Positions 53,732-64,000 of a stretch of DNA of 64,000 bases are shown one piece after another. Origin of the DNA: JAGXRK01 sp963714415 (GTDB lineage Bacteria > Bacteroidota > Ignavibacteria > Ignavibacteriales > Ignavibacteriaceae); contig CAVQOL010000003.1 of assembly GCA_963714415.1 (NCBI GenBank), forward strand, positions 248,001-312,000, written 5' to 3'. The position numbers and the translations under genes were made by a program. The first letter of the stretch is position 1. Each line of letters opens with the position of its first letter. The notes beneath the pieces were generated by a model that saw only the letters and a program-made list of their open reading frames with translations, was not told the DNA's origin and did not search any database.

Positions 53732-54016
53732 ATGAAAAAAACTCAGGTAATCTACAAAAGTAATCCGCTTTATAAGATGTGTCCTTCCTGCAGTGGAATA
53801 GGTTTATTGCGTAAATCCCACGCTAGAAACTTAACAGAAAAAATTATCAAAAAAATAACTTTCTATGGACTATACCGTTGTAAGGAATGCGGCTGGAGGG
53901 GATATCTTTCTAACTTTACGCTTACTTCAAAATCGATAAAAATATTTTTTCTTTACGTCATAATATTTCTGATAACTGCATTTATTGTTTCCAGATTATT
54001 GAGATTTTTTGTATAG
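53732..54016 (+). CDS. Small zinc-ribbon membrane protein
   Basis: A 94-residue protein with two CxxC knuckles, CPSCSGIGLL (residue 18) and CKECGWRGYL (about 51), followed by one membrane helix (FFLYVIIFLITAFIVSRLL). Unknown function. It follows ctpA by 15 bases and may be co-transcribed. The 169-base gap to the next gene shows no clear structure. Confidence 0.7.
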   Translation: MKKTQVIYKSNPLYKMCPSCSGIGLLRKSHARNLTEKIIKKITFYGLYRCKECGWRGYLSNFTLTSKSIKIFFLYVIIFLITAFIVSRLLRFFV

Positions 54017-54185
54017 GATATTTGACAAAGTAAATTATTAACGTAAGAATCGGTTAAATATTATAAACTTCAATAAAAGCTATAATAAATACAAGTATCG
54101 AATCAAATATTTACTTAAATTATTTATTAAGATATCAGATTTTATTTAATAAATAAATATTCATTCAAACAATTGAGAGGCTGAA

Positions 54186-57095
54186 ATGCTTAGAATCGAC
54201 TTTACAATTATAATAACTTTAGTATTACTGCTGACAGTTAACATGTTCAGTCAAACTGTAAATTATCAAATTCAAGAAGGTAGTGTGGATACAGGCGCTA
54301 TTGTGACTACAGGATCATTTAGGGAGGCTGAATTCATAGAGAAAACACCGTATGAAGCAAATCGAATGAATGTAGAAAGTTTTTCTGAACCTTCATATAT
54401 CGATCCAAACGGTTCCCCTGTGTATGAGTCAACATATTTTGAAGACACTTTTGGTGCTAGGTCCATAGATGATGTTGGCGATAACGCCATGCTTTTAGGA
54501 AAAGTTAATGTTGCTCTTACTAACAACGTTGCTCCTCCTGATCCAACAATTGCTGTTGGTCCAAATCACGTTATAGTATTAACTAATAATGATAATGGTA
54601 TATTAATTTTTGATAAGGAAGGAAATCTCTTACAATCTATTAACAGTGGTCAATGGTGGCGTGCAGTATGGCCCTCTGAAAATGGTGATCCACAGATAAT
54701 TTATGACCATTTTGATAACAGATGGGTGATGTTATTTATGCAGATTGATGATAATGCTCTAACTGCCGGAAACCTTATTGCATTTTCAGATGATGATGAT
54801 CCATTTGGTACCTGGACTATGTATAGAATGGATACTAGGATGCACGGCACAACTGATTCTGATACCTGGGGAGATTATCCGCAAATGGGTTTTGACGATC
54901 AAGCTATCTATATAATGACTAGATGTTTTACATTTCCAGGTTATCTCCAGTATAATAAAATAAGAATTATCTCTAAAGCAGAACTTTATGGAGCCAATGC
55001 AGGTCCTGTAACATATACTGATATATGGGATATTACTGCTCCAGGCGGTGCTTCCCACCCGGATGTTATTCACCCCTCTTTCAATTATTCAACAGGTAAT
55101 GTTCATTATTTTCTTTATGCAAATAGCTCTGGCGCAAACTATTATTATATATATCAATTAACCGATCCGATTGGAAGCCCTGTTTTAACAGGTTCTGTTA
55201 TTTCTGTTTCTAATTACGGAAGAGCACCTGATGCTCAACAACTTGGATCTGAAATACCAATATATGCATGGGGCAGCGGTGTTAAAACAGCTCCGGTATT
55301 TAAAGACGGTTACTTATATGCAACTCATTCTATCAGAAATTCATCTAATTCATCTTATGGTAGTGTAAAGTATTTAAAGATTGATGTTAGCACTAATGCA
55401 CTGATTGAAAATTATGAGTTAGGTGCTGTAGGATATTACTACATTTATCCTGCTATCGCAATTGATAAAGATAATAATGTTATGATTACGTGCTCCAGAT
55501 CAGGTGATGATGAATATGCAGGTTCCTATTTCCTAGGTAGAAGAGCTACTGATCCACCTGGATTAAGTAATGCATATACTTTACAACCCGGCTTAGCACC
55601 TTATGTTTGTACTTTTTGTGGTACAAGAAACAGATGGGGTGATTATCTTGGAGTCTATACCGATCCGGCAAATGAATATGAATTCTGGATGGTTTCAGAA
55701 TATGCTGCTTCAACAAATACCTATGCAATTTCTATAGGTAATACAAGGTTACAACCATATTCTGGAGCTCATGGATTTTCTATTAATAAAAATTATGACT
55801 TTAATAGGATTGAGGTTGGTTTTGACAGTGATACTGCAAGTGTTTATCTAGCAAATTATGGCGATGCTGATTTAATAATTTCAAACATTCCGGATTCTGC
55901 AGGCGCGTTTCATCTTATTTCAACACATTCATTTCCTATTACTCTTTCATATTTTGATTCTGTTGAAGTTAAATTTCAATTTAAACCAAGGGTGCTTGGT
56001 CAGTTAGATCAGTTATATCCAATTGAAAACAATTCGACAAATTTCCCTGGTTTTAATCTTAAAGGTTATGGCTTTATAGTATTTCCTGCGGATGTAAATG
56101 AATTTTACGCTATTTCCGGTGCCAACAATAGCGGAAATTTGCTCAATATAAATCCTACTACTGGTGCAGGTACAAATCTTGGTCCCTCATTATTTACAGA
56201 TATTCTCGGATTATCAATTAATCCTAAAGATCAAATGATGTATGGGCTAAGAACAAGTGCAATAAGTTCTGAAATTGTTAGAGTGAATGGATCGTTAGGT
56301 GATTCATATTCTCTCCAAACAGTAAATATTCCTAGCTTGTATTCAATAGCATTTGATTCATCCGGTCAGTTATATGCAACTACTTCAGCTAATCGAATTT
56401 ACTCGATTGATATTAGTGACGGAAGTTTCGATTCTGTTTCAACTATGCCTGTATCAAGAGTGGCTATTACTTTTAATCATATTAATAATGAATTATGGGG
56501 ATCAATCAAATCCGTTGTCGGTGCAAAAGATAGAATTATTAAAATTGATTTACTCACTGGCGATACGACCCTGATTGGGCAAACTGGATTTGGACTAAAT
56601 ACTAATGATCTTGCATTTGATAAAAACGGGAATCTTTTCGGCATAAATGGAGCAAATGTTACAGCTAATGATTTCTTTAGCATCGATCAAACAACCGGTG
56701 TCGGAACTATGATTGGTTCAATCGGATATCCGGATATTAAAGCATTAGGATATGTCTCAGATGGTGCTACGTCAGTAGAAGATTCGAAAGAAATTTTACC
56801 GAAAAGTTTTACTTTAGAGCAGAACTATCCAAATCCATTTAATCCTGCAACTACAATTAATTTTTCTTTACCAACATCGGCAGATGTTAAATTAACAGTA
56901 TATAATTTGTTGGGAGAAACGGTTAGAGTGCTTATAGATAATCAGATGTCAGCTGGAAATCATTCCGTGGTTTGGAATGCTGATGGTAATTCCGGCCGGA
57001 AGATGAGCAGTGGAATTTATTTCTATGAACTGAAAGCAAGCTCGGATAACGGAAAAAACTTTAATCAAATCAGAAAAATGATTCTTATCAAATAA
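54186..57095 (+). CDS. Large secreted protein with beta-propeller and type IX sorting domain
   Basis: A 969-residue protein: signal peptide ending near VNMFSQ; a propeller-like region starting VALTNNVAPPDPTIAVGPNHVI; a choice-of-anchor/ASPM-SPD2-Hydin-like segment about 545-610 (ASVYLANYGDADLIISNIP); a second propeller of LYSIAFDSSGQLYATTS-type repeats; and a type IX sorting domain with QNYPNPFNPATTINFSLP at the end. The cargo is probably surface-exposed. No catalytic motif was found. Confidence 0.85.
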   Translation: MLRIDFTIIITLVLLLTVNMFSQTVNYQIQEGSVDTGAIVTTGSFREAEFIEKTPYEANRMNVESFSEPSYIDPNGSPVYESTYFEDTFGARSIDDVGDNAMLLGKVNVALTNNVAPPDPTIAVGPNHVIVLTNNDNGILIFDKEGNLLQSINSGQWWRAVWPSENGDPQIIYDHFDNRWVMLFMQIDDNALTAGNLIAFSDDDDPFGTWTMYRMDTRMHGTTDSDTWGDYPQMGFDDQAIYIMTRCFTFPGYLQYNKIRIISKAELYGANAGPVTYTDIWDITAPGGASHPDVIHPSFNYSTGNVHYFLYANSSGANYYYIYQLTDPIGSPVLTGSVISVSNYGRAPDAQQLGSEIPIYAWGSGVKTAPVFKDGYLYATHSIRNSSNSSYGSVKYLKIDVSTNALIENYELGAVGYYYIYPAIAIDKDNNVMITCSRSGDDEYAGSYFLGRRATDPPGLSNAYTLQPGLAPYVCTFCGTRNRWGDYLGVYTDPANEYEFWMVSEYAASTNTYAISIGNTRLQPYSGAHGFSINKNYDFNRIEVGFDSDTASVYLANYGDADLIISNIPDSAGAFHLISTHSFPITLSYFDSVEVKFQFKPRVLGQLDQLYPIENNSTNFPGFNLKGYGFIVFPADVNEFYAISGANNSGNLLNINPTTGAGTNLGPSLFTDILGLSINPKDQMMYGLRTSAISSEIVRVNGSLGDSYSLQTVNIPSLYSIAFDSSGQLYATTSANRIYSIDISDGSFDSVSTMPVSRVAITFNHINNELWGSIKSVVGAKDRIIKIDLLTGDTTLIGQTGFGLNTNDLAFDKNGNLFGINGANVTANDFFSIDQTTGVGTMIGSIGYPDIKALGYVSDGATSVEDSKEILPKSFTLEQNYPNPFNPATTINFSLPTSADVKLTVYNLLGETVRVLIDNQMSAGNHSVVWNADGNSGRKMSSGIYFYELKASSDNGKNFNQIRKMILIK

Positions 57096-57123
57096 GATAC
57101 GAGATAATTTTTCTTATATAATT

Positions 57124-57150
57124 AAGCCCCGCAAAAACGGGGCTTTCTTA
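57124..57150 (+). terminator. Rho-independent terminator
   Basis: AAGCCCCG (57124-57131) pairs with CGGGGCTT (57138-57145) around CAAAAA, followed by TCTTA. It ends the 969-residue protein gene. Confidence 0.85.
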
Positions 57151-57229
57151 TTTTTCATTTTTAATGTTTATAATTCCGTAAATCTTGATTAAATTTATAA
57201 TGTATTTATTCAACTAAATTATTACTGAT

Positions 57230-59617
57230 ATGAAAAAAATATTTTTACTACTGCTTATTTCTTTTATAACGTTTACAATTAATATCATTTCTCAATCAAT
57301 ACCTCCAAAGGTTGAGATGAGAGCTGCGTGGATTGCAACAGTTACAAATCTTGATTGGCCTAATTCACCTTTTGGAACAACAGAAGATCAAAAGCAACAG
57401 CTTATAATTCTTCTTGACGAATTAAAAAGAGATGGTATTAACACTGTTATATTCCAAATTAGAACAGAATGTGATGCGCTTTATAGTTCAGCGTATGATC
57501 CGTGGTCATATTGGCTTACAGGAAGTCAGGGAACTGCCTCCTTATCCATACTATGATCCTCTTGAATTTGCAGTTGAAGAAGCACACAACAGAGGTATGG
57601 AAATTCACGCCTGGTTTAATCCTTATAGAGCATACAGACAGACAAATACATATCCAACTGCTTCCAATCATGTTACTAAAACTCACCCCGATTGGGTAAT
57701 AACTTGTCCGGATGCTTATAAGTTTTTAGATCCCGGTCTTCCAATGGTTAGAGATTATGTTACAAGTGTAGTGTATGATGTTGTTTCCAGATATGATATT
57801 GATGGTGTTCATTTTGATGATTACTTTTATCCATATCCTGAACATAGTTTTACAAATCAAGACGCTTTGACATTTGCAACTTATCCTCGTGGCTTTACTA
57901 ATCTTGGTGATTGGAGAAGAGATAATGTTAACATATTAGTTAAACAAGTCTATGACTCAATCCAAGCCGTTAAACCCTATGTTAAATTTGGTATTAGTCC
58001 TTTCGGTATTTGGAAGAATGGAGTTCCAACTGGAATAATAGGCCTGGATGCTTATAGTACTATTTATTGTGATGCTATAGCCTGGTTACATGATAAATCT
58101 ATTGATTATTTAACTCCACAACTTTATTGGCCTTTTGGCGGATCGCAAGACTATGCTAAACTTGAACCTTGGTGGGGTGATTCGGTTTACGCCAACGGAA
58201 GACATTATTATCCGGGTCATGCTTATTATAGAATTTCAGTCTGGACTAATCCGAGTGAAATGCCTAACCAGATACGCTTTGACAGAGCAAATTCAAAAGT
58301 GCAAGGTGGAGTATTTTTCAGGGCAAAAAATTTCGGAGAAAATCCCAAAGGTGTAACCGATACTTTAAGAAATGATCTTTACAGATATCATTTCAATTCT
58401 GCCCCAAATGGCTTGGAAGGATATTGTAGATCCAAATGAACCTCAAAATCTAAGGTATGAAAGATTACCGACTGGTCAGGCTGGATTAGCATGGGATTTA
58501 CCAGCAACTGCTGGCGATGGAGATTCTGCTTCACGTTATGTTGTTTACAGATTTAATTATTCAAATGTTCAACCTGCTGATCTGGAAAATTCAGCCAATA
58601 TTTTAAACGTTGAAGGCAGAAGATACAGTATACCCGGTGAGCCGCCCAATCCTGCCGGTCCATATTATTTTGTTGTAACATCTCTCGATCGTAATTATAA
58701 TGAAAGTGTAATGACAAGTGTATTAACTGTAAATCCTCCTCCTGTGCCTGTTTTAGCTTTGCCGTCAAACGGTACGATTAAATTTAAGTGAAATAATTAA
58801 TCTTAAGTGGTACTATCCGGATTTAGCTACATCATACCGATTACAGATATCCAGAGATCCTTCTTTTGCAAGTGATACTTTGTATGATCAAATTGGTTTG
58901 ATGGATACAACTCAAACTATCACCGGATTAGAGGGAGCTACTACTTATTACTGGAGAGTTAATTCTACAAACGCAGGTGGTGCCAGTGAATTTTCTGCAC
59001 CATTTAGTTTTACAACAGGTTATCCAGCAACTCCGGTATTAGTATTTCCGATTAACAATACAGGCGGGTATCCAATTGATTCAATAATGTATTGGTATTC
59101 TACACCAAATACTCAAACATATGATTTGATGCTTGCCAGGAGCCTGGATTTTTATCCAAATTCAATTGCTATTGACACGACCGGATTAACTGATACAACA
59201 TTAGCTTATTCTAGTCTTCTTTATAATACTTTTTACTTCTGGAAAGTCAGAGCAATAAATCAGTATGGAACAGGTAATTGGTCTACTACGTTTAGATTTA
59301 AGACTATGTTAGATCCATCTTCTGTTGCAAATGAAATCAATAGCATAGCTGATGATTATTTGTTGGAGCAGAATTATCCTAATCCATTTAATCCAACAAC
59401 AATGATAAGATTTAATTTATCTGAAGCTGGAATAGTAAGTTTAAAAATTTATAATTTACTTGGACAGGAAGTTGCAAGTCTTATTAACAACGAATATTAT
59501 AACAGCGGCTCTTATGAAATAAATTTTGATGCATCCAGTTTTCCAAGTGGAATTTATTTTTACAGAATAAGTGCGAATGAATTCTCCGCTTCGAAAAAAA
59601 TGATTTTTATTAAGTAA
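57230..59617 (+). CDS. GHL10-family glycoside hydrolase with sorting domain, frame-disrupted
   Basis: A signal peptide (ending near NIISQ) is followed by a DUF187/GHL10 TIM-barrel start (EMRAAWIATVTNLDWPN) and the segments AHNRGMEIHAWFNPYRAY, YDIDGVHFDDYFYPYP and VKFGISPFGIWKNG. Fibronectin type III-like domains follow, and it ends with a type IX sorting domain (QNYPNPFNPTTMIRFNL). Breaks at about 57536, 58402-58408 and 58786 are each repaired by removing one base, giving about 794 residues. Substrate is probably a cell-wall or surface glycan; unknown. The stretch RLPTGQAG near 58465 reads like a repeat-derived insertion. Confidence 0.82.
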
Positions 59618-59624
59618 TATCTGC

Positions 59625-59652
59625 AAGCCCGGCTCACTGAGTCGGGCTTTTT
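59625..59652 (+). terminator. Rho-independent terminator
   Basis: AAGCCCG (59625-59631) pairs with CGGGCTT (59643-59649), with an inner CTCA...GAG extension, followed by TTTAT. Confidence 0.82.
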
Positions 59653-59679
59653 ATTTCCTGCCATAAAATATTTTGTATT

Positions 59680-62668
59680 ATGAAAACAAAAATCTTTTTT
59701 ACAGCTTTTATCCTATCTATTTTATTAGTCAACTGTTCAACGGTTAAAGAATTAACTTTAGAAGAGAAATTTCTTTTAAAGAAAAATGAGTTCACGGAAA
59801 AATTTGATATCTATAAAGCAGATAATAATCTTCCCCGCAACACAAAAATTGAATTGGTAAATGTTGATTATGAAGCCAAAGTAATAAACATTGATTTCAG
59901 CAGAGATTTTTCTTTCATTCCTCTAAGAGAAGATAATGTGCAAAAAATGTATTCAGAGGTTAAGACATTATTCGGTGAGCAATTCTCTGATTACGATTTT
60001 GTTATTTCATCCATGAAATATCCTATCGAGGAATTAATACCAAATTATTACCGGTCTGATAAGAATAAAATTGATAATAGTCGCCTTCCAAAACAAAGTA
60101 TAGATAAAAGAATTTCCGTTGTAACAAATCTGAGCAAAAAATATAACGCTGCAAATGGTTTAGATAAGATGAATATTCTTCTTTGGCAAAGCCACGGGTG
60201 GTATTATGATAACAAAGAAAAACGATGGGAATGGCAGCGTCCGAGAATATTCCAAACAATAGAGGATTTACTTCCTACATCTTTTACAATTCCTTACCTG
60301 ATTCCAATGCTCGAAAATTCAGGTGCAAATGTATTTGTGTCCCCGCGAGAGAGATATTCAGGTTAATGAAGTAATAGTTGATAATGATTTTAACGGTGAT
60401 AATTCATACATTGAAAAATCAACCGACAGCAATCAATGGAAGAATTCTGAACTACCAGGATTCGGAATGGAAGAGAAAATCATTAGAGGAAATGAAAATC
60501 CTTTTACGATGGGAACAAGCAGATATATTCTTTCATCATCTGAAGAAACAGCATCAGTTTATTGGTTACCGAATATTCCTGAAACAGGGGAGTACGCTGT
60601 TTATATTTCATACTTTTCTTCGCCGGAAAATGTTAGTGATGCTAAATATAAAGTCCATCATTTAGGAGGAACTACAGAGTTTTCGGTAAATCAAAAAATT
60701 GGCGGCAGCACCTGGATTTATCTTGGTACATTCAAATTCAAACAAGGAAGATATGATAGTCAAGGCGTGGTACTAACGAATAGAAGTTCTGAGCTAAATA
60801 AAGTTATTTCTGCTGATGCTGTAAGATTTGGCGGTGGAATGGGTATTGTTGAGCGTGAAGGACAAACAAGCGGTCGACCAAAGTTTATGGAAGGTGCTCG
60901 CTATTGGCTTCAGTATGCAGGTATGCCGGATACAATTGTATATAATTTGAATAATGATGTTGATGACTATAAAGATGATTACCAATCCCGTGCTGAGTAC
61001 GGTAATTATTTATATGGCGCTCCTTTCGGTCCGAATAAGAAGCGTGATGAAAAAGGACTTGGAATTCCTATTGATGTTTCTCTTTCCTGGCATACTGATG
61101 CAGGTATAACACGAAATGATACTGTAATAGGTACACTTATGATTTACAGTATTCCCGGAATGGACTCACTTCATATTTTCCCGGATAGTGTTTCAAGATT
61201 AGCTAATCGTGATCTCTCTGACATAGTTCAAACACAAATTGTTGAAGATTTAAGATCAAAATATGATTCTGTCTGGACGAGAAGACAATTAATGAATTCA
61301 TTATACAGTGAGGCAGCACGTCCCAATTTTCCATCAATGCTTCTTGAACTTCTTTCTCATCAAAACTTTTTTGATATGAAGTTTGCACTTGATCCGCGTT
61401 TTAAGTTTGATGCATCTCGTGCAATTTATAAAGGCATTCTTAAGTTTTTATCTAATCAATACAATTATTGATTATGTGGTTCAACCTTTACCCGTTACTA
61501 ATTTCTCCGCTGAGTTAACTAATGAGGGAAAAGTTCATTTAAACTGGAAATCGAAACCGGATGAGCTTGAACCGACAGCAATTCCTGAGAAGTATATTGT
61601 TTATACAAAATTAAATGATGACGGTTTTGATAATGGAAAATTGGTTGATACAAATCAACTGGTAATTGACAATATTGAAGAAGGGAAGATATACAGTTAT
61701 AAAGTTACGGCATTTAACAAAGGCGGTGAAAGTTTTCCTTCAGAAATATTATCTGTTTGCTGGTTAGGTGAAAATTCAAAAATAGCTTTAATAGTTAACG
61801 GATTTGATAGAGTTTCACCTGCGGCATCTTTTGAATCAAAAACATTTTCGGGATTTACAGATTTTATTGATGAAGGTGTTCCATATAAATATGATCTGGG
61901 TTATTCCGGTTCTCAATACAATTTTGATCCGGATTCTAAATGGGAAACCGATGATAAACCGGGTCACGGTGCAAGCAGTTCTGATTATGAAACTAAAATA
62001 ATTGCTGGCAATACTTTTAATTTTCCTTATGTTCACGGTAAAGCTTTGATGCAAAATGGATTGTCGTTTTGTTCAGTCAGCAAAGCATCAATTAATGGAT
62101 GGGAACATTAATCTTAGCAAATATAATATTATCGATTTAATTCTTGGCGAGCAGAAGAAAACGCCGATGCCGAAATATCAGGATCAAACCGAGTTTGAAG
62201 CTTTTCCGGTTGAGTTGCAGAACAGGCTAAGAGATTATCTTAATTCCGGTGGAAATTTATTTTTAAGCGGAGCTTACATAGCTTCCGATTTGTATGATGC
62301 TGAGGATGACAGTAGTTCAATTAAATTTGCAAATGAGGTGTTAAAATATAATCTAAGAACAGGACACGCAGTTAAAACTGGAAAGCTATTTTCTATAAAT
62401 GAAAATTTTATATCTAAAGATTTGTCGTTAGAATTTAATACAAGCTTTAATGATTCCATTTATAAAGTTGAAGCTCCTGATGCAATTGCAGGGATAAATG
62501 GTGGGGAAATTTTATTAAGATACTCAGAAAATAATTTTAGTGCAGCAGTTGGTTATAAAGGTGATTATGGAGTAGTTGCTCTAGGTTTTCCTTATGAAAC
62601 AATACTTGGAGAGAAGCAGCGGTATTGAAGTAATGAATTCTGTACTAAAGTATTTGGGAATTAAATAG
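59680..62668 (+). CDS. Golvesin-like/amidase-like surface lipoprotein, frame-disrupted
   Basis: A lipoprotein (lipobox LVNC near residue 19). The first part has QSHGWYY, then PRERDIQVNE and later SLSWHTDAG, a pattern like zinc amidases of the N-acetylmuramoyl-L-alanine amidase fold. An inserted golvesin/carbohydrate-binding-like domain (MEEKIIRGNENPFTMGTSRY; YAVYISYFSSPEN) lies between them. A fibronectin-like region and a flavodoxin-like end (RDYLNSGGNLFLSGAYI) follow. Breaks at about 60340, 61455, 62097 and 62617 are each repaired by one base less, giving about 995 residues. Proteins like this are often labelled xanthan lyase in Bacteroidota, which I do not accept from sequence alone. Confidence 0.7.
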
Positions 62669-62678
62669 CAGTTCTTAT

Positions 62679-62722
62679 TGTCATTCCCACACTGCCTGCG
62701 GTAGGCAGGAGTGGGAATGACA
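62679..62722. repeat. Long palindrome between convergent genes
   Basis: TGTCATTCCCAC (62679-62690) pairs with GTGGGAATGACA (62711-62722), with an inner CTGCCT-GCGGT-AGGCAG hairpin. It belongs to the same CTGCC/GGCAG-type family as the hairpin at 42791-42812. It may terminate both convergent genes. Confidence 0.75.
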
Positions 62723-62729
62723 TAACAAG

Positions 62730-63857
62730 CTATCCCTTCAATCCGATTCCTGGATGATCAGTAAGTACAACTTTTCCGTCAATTACTTTTATACCTTCGT
62801 ACGGATCATTTGAAGTCAATAAATTTCCATCCAGATCAGCCCAATCAACCATTGGTGAAAGTTGTGCTGCAGCAGAAATTGCACAGGAAGTTTCAACCAT
62901 ACATCCAATCATAACTTTCATATTGAGAGAGCGTGCAAGATTTAACATCTTGTTAGCTTCACGCATCCCGGTACACTTCATCAGTTTAATATTTATGCCT
63001 GAATAAACTCCATAAGCTTTTACAACATCATCAATCCTTTGAATTGATTCATCTCCGATTATTGGAAGGGGAGAGTTCTCAGTCAGCCAGGCAATATCGT
63101 CAACTTGTTCTTTCGGCATTGGCTGTTCTACAAATTCCACATTTCTTTCATTGAGCCAATTGATCATCTCAAGCGCAAATTCTTTATTCTTCCATCCTTG
63201 ATTTACATCAACAACAATCGGTTTATCAGTTATGGATCGGATTGTTTCAATCATTTCTTTATCAGTATCTCTCCCAAGTTTTACTTTAAGTATTTTCAAT
63301 TCTTCCGCTTCATTAACTTTTTGACGAACAACATCCGGTGTATCAATTCCAATTGTGAATGATGTATAAGGAGTTTTCGTTTTATCATAGCCCCAAATTT
63401 TATACCATGGCTGTTTCATTATTTTGCCAATCAGATCGTGTAAAGCAATATCAACAGACGCTTTTGCTGCAGTATTTTTCTTATCGATTGAATCAACATA
63501 GCTTAGAATGTTTTCCAGGTCAAAGGGATCTTTGAATTGTTCAAGATTAACTTTATTTAAAAAAGTTGCAACAGATTCCTGCGATTCGCCAAGATAAGGA
63601 GGCATTGATGCTTCACCATAAGCTTTGATTCCCTCAAACTCAATTTCAGTAAGCATAACAGGAGTTGTTGTTCGTGAATGAACAGCAACCGTGAAAACGT
63701 GCTTCATTTCTAAAGTAAATGGTCTGTATGTTAATTTCATTTTTGATCCAAAATTTTTAATAAAATTTTTTGAAATACCATTAGTGTGAAATCCGACTGC
63801 CAGCCCGCCTGCAATCAAACCACCTGTTTTAATAAAATCTCTTCTGTTTTGTTTCAT
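62730..63857 (-). CDS. Tat-exported dipeptide epimerase (enolase superfamily)
   Basis: A 375-residue muconate-lactonizing-enzyme-type protein. The N-terminal RRDFIKTGG is a Tat signal with a hydrophobic stretch GLIAGGLAVGF, so the folded enzyme is exported. Catalytic features of L-Ala-D/L-Glu epimerases are visible: LKVKLGRD (Lys-x-Lys), VVDVNQGW, EQPMPKEQ and GDES metal ligands, and INIKLMKC (second Lys). It would epimerise peptidoglycan-derived dipeptides outside the cytoplasm. The Tat signal on a cofactor-free enzyme is common in this group. Confidence 0.88.
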   Translation of the reverse strand: MKQNRRDFIKTGGLIAGGLAVGFHTNGISKNFIKNFGSKMKLTYRPFTLEMKHVFTVAVHSRTTTPVMLTEIEFEGIKAYGEASMPPYLGESQESVATFLNKVNLEQFKDPFDLENILSYVDSIDKKNTAAKASVDIALHDLIGKIMKQPWYKIWGYDKTKTPYTSFTIGIDTPDVVRQKVNEAEELKILKVKLGRDTDKEMIETIRSITDKPIVVDVNQGWKNKEFALEMINWLNERNVEFVEQPMPKEQVDDIAWLTENSPLPIIGDESIQRIDDVVKAYGVYSGINIKLMKCTGMREANKMLNLARSLNMKVMIGCMVETSCAISAAAQLSPMVDWADLDGNLLTSNDPYEGIKVIDGKVVLTDHPGIGLKG

Positions 63858-63928
63858 AATAGATATTCAATGAATACTGATAATAAAAGACAGACTGAAG
63901 TCTGTTGTATAAAATCATTTAATAATTT

Positions 63929-64000
63929 TCAGTTAACTTTCTTAATTCCATAGAATGTGAATAGAATTCTTCCATAGTCAATTCTTTCAGGAACATCATA
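63929..64000 (-). CDS. 3' end of an unidentified gene (partial)
   Basis: The last 23 codons of a minus-strand gene that begins beyond the window: YDVPERIDYGRILFTFYG and a short basic end, stopping at TGA (63929-63931). The composition is coding-like. Family not recognised. It lies about 70 bases upstream of the epimerase and reads toward it, so the two may be one transcript. Confidence 0.5.
   Translation of the reverse strand, partial: YDVPERIDYGRILFTFYGIKKVN

Noticed and set aside
59680..62668. Xanthan lyase
   Set aside because: A common automatic label for golvesin-type proteins; the visible motifs fit an amidase-like fold and no polysaccharide lyase motif was seen.

Overview
The window looks like a chromosomal piece of a member of the Ignavibacteria (Bacteroidota/Chlorobi group). 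It is AT-rich. It carries a type IX secretion pair (PorU-PorV) and at least five proteins with type IX C-terminal sorting domains, several with the 'NYPNPFNP' signature. Promoters fit the Bacteroidota pattern TTG-N(18-21)-TAnnTTTG. No phage, CRISPR array or classical transposase was seen.

Layout: 1-8.5 kb holds housekeeping genes (glmS, tRNA-Phe, purC, pgsA, pgpA, cinA, thpR, recA, recX). 8.7-11.5 kb has two peroxiredoxins and a pterin set (PTPS-like, folE, SDR). 11.5-13.8 kb is an ECF sigma/anti-sigma locus flanked by two Spy/CpxP-like periplasmic proteins. 15.7-23.9 kb is a six-gene envelope operon: large TPR protein, beta-barrel, HU-TM-SPOR protein, ExbB, ExbD and TonB-like. 23.9-26.0 kb has small membrane proteins and an NHL propeller on the minus strand. 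26.1-26.8 kb has tRNA-Gln, tRNA-Glu, a GIY-YIG gene and a broken copy of the tRNA-Glu 3' end. 26.8-40.7 kb has nth, an HD protein, porU, porV, a degenerate M6-like secreted protein and a metallopeptidase-propeller-barrel protein. 40.7-43.7 kb is an accessory island: palindromic repeats, a HEPN-like/DUF3467 pair, and two genes that look like integron cassettes. 43.7-54 kb is housekeeping again (der, upp, rel, ruvX, tmk, ctp), interrupted by an orphan pair of bacterial microcompartment shell genes. 54-62.7 kb encodes large secreted proteins, followed by a Tat-exported dipeptide epimerase on the minus strand.

Most striking points: (1) two BMC shell genes with no enzymes or vertex proteins beside them, the second ending in a putative nucleic-acid-binding (Rho-N/SAP-like) module; (2) a GIY-YIG gene between an intact tRNA-Glu and a hairpin-interrupted duplicate of its 3' end; (3) a candidate cassette array with attC-like ends whose cores are complementary within each cassette; (4) 18 reading-frame breaks, all repaired by removing a single base, hitting even essential genes (purC, der). 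That uniform direction most likely reflects insertion-biased sequencing or assembly error, and the affected genes are annotated as single disrupted genes.
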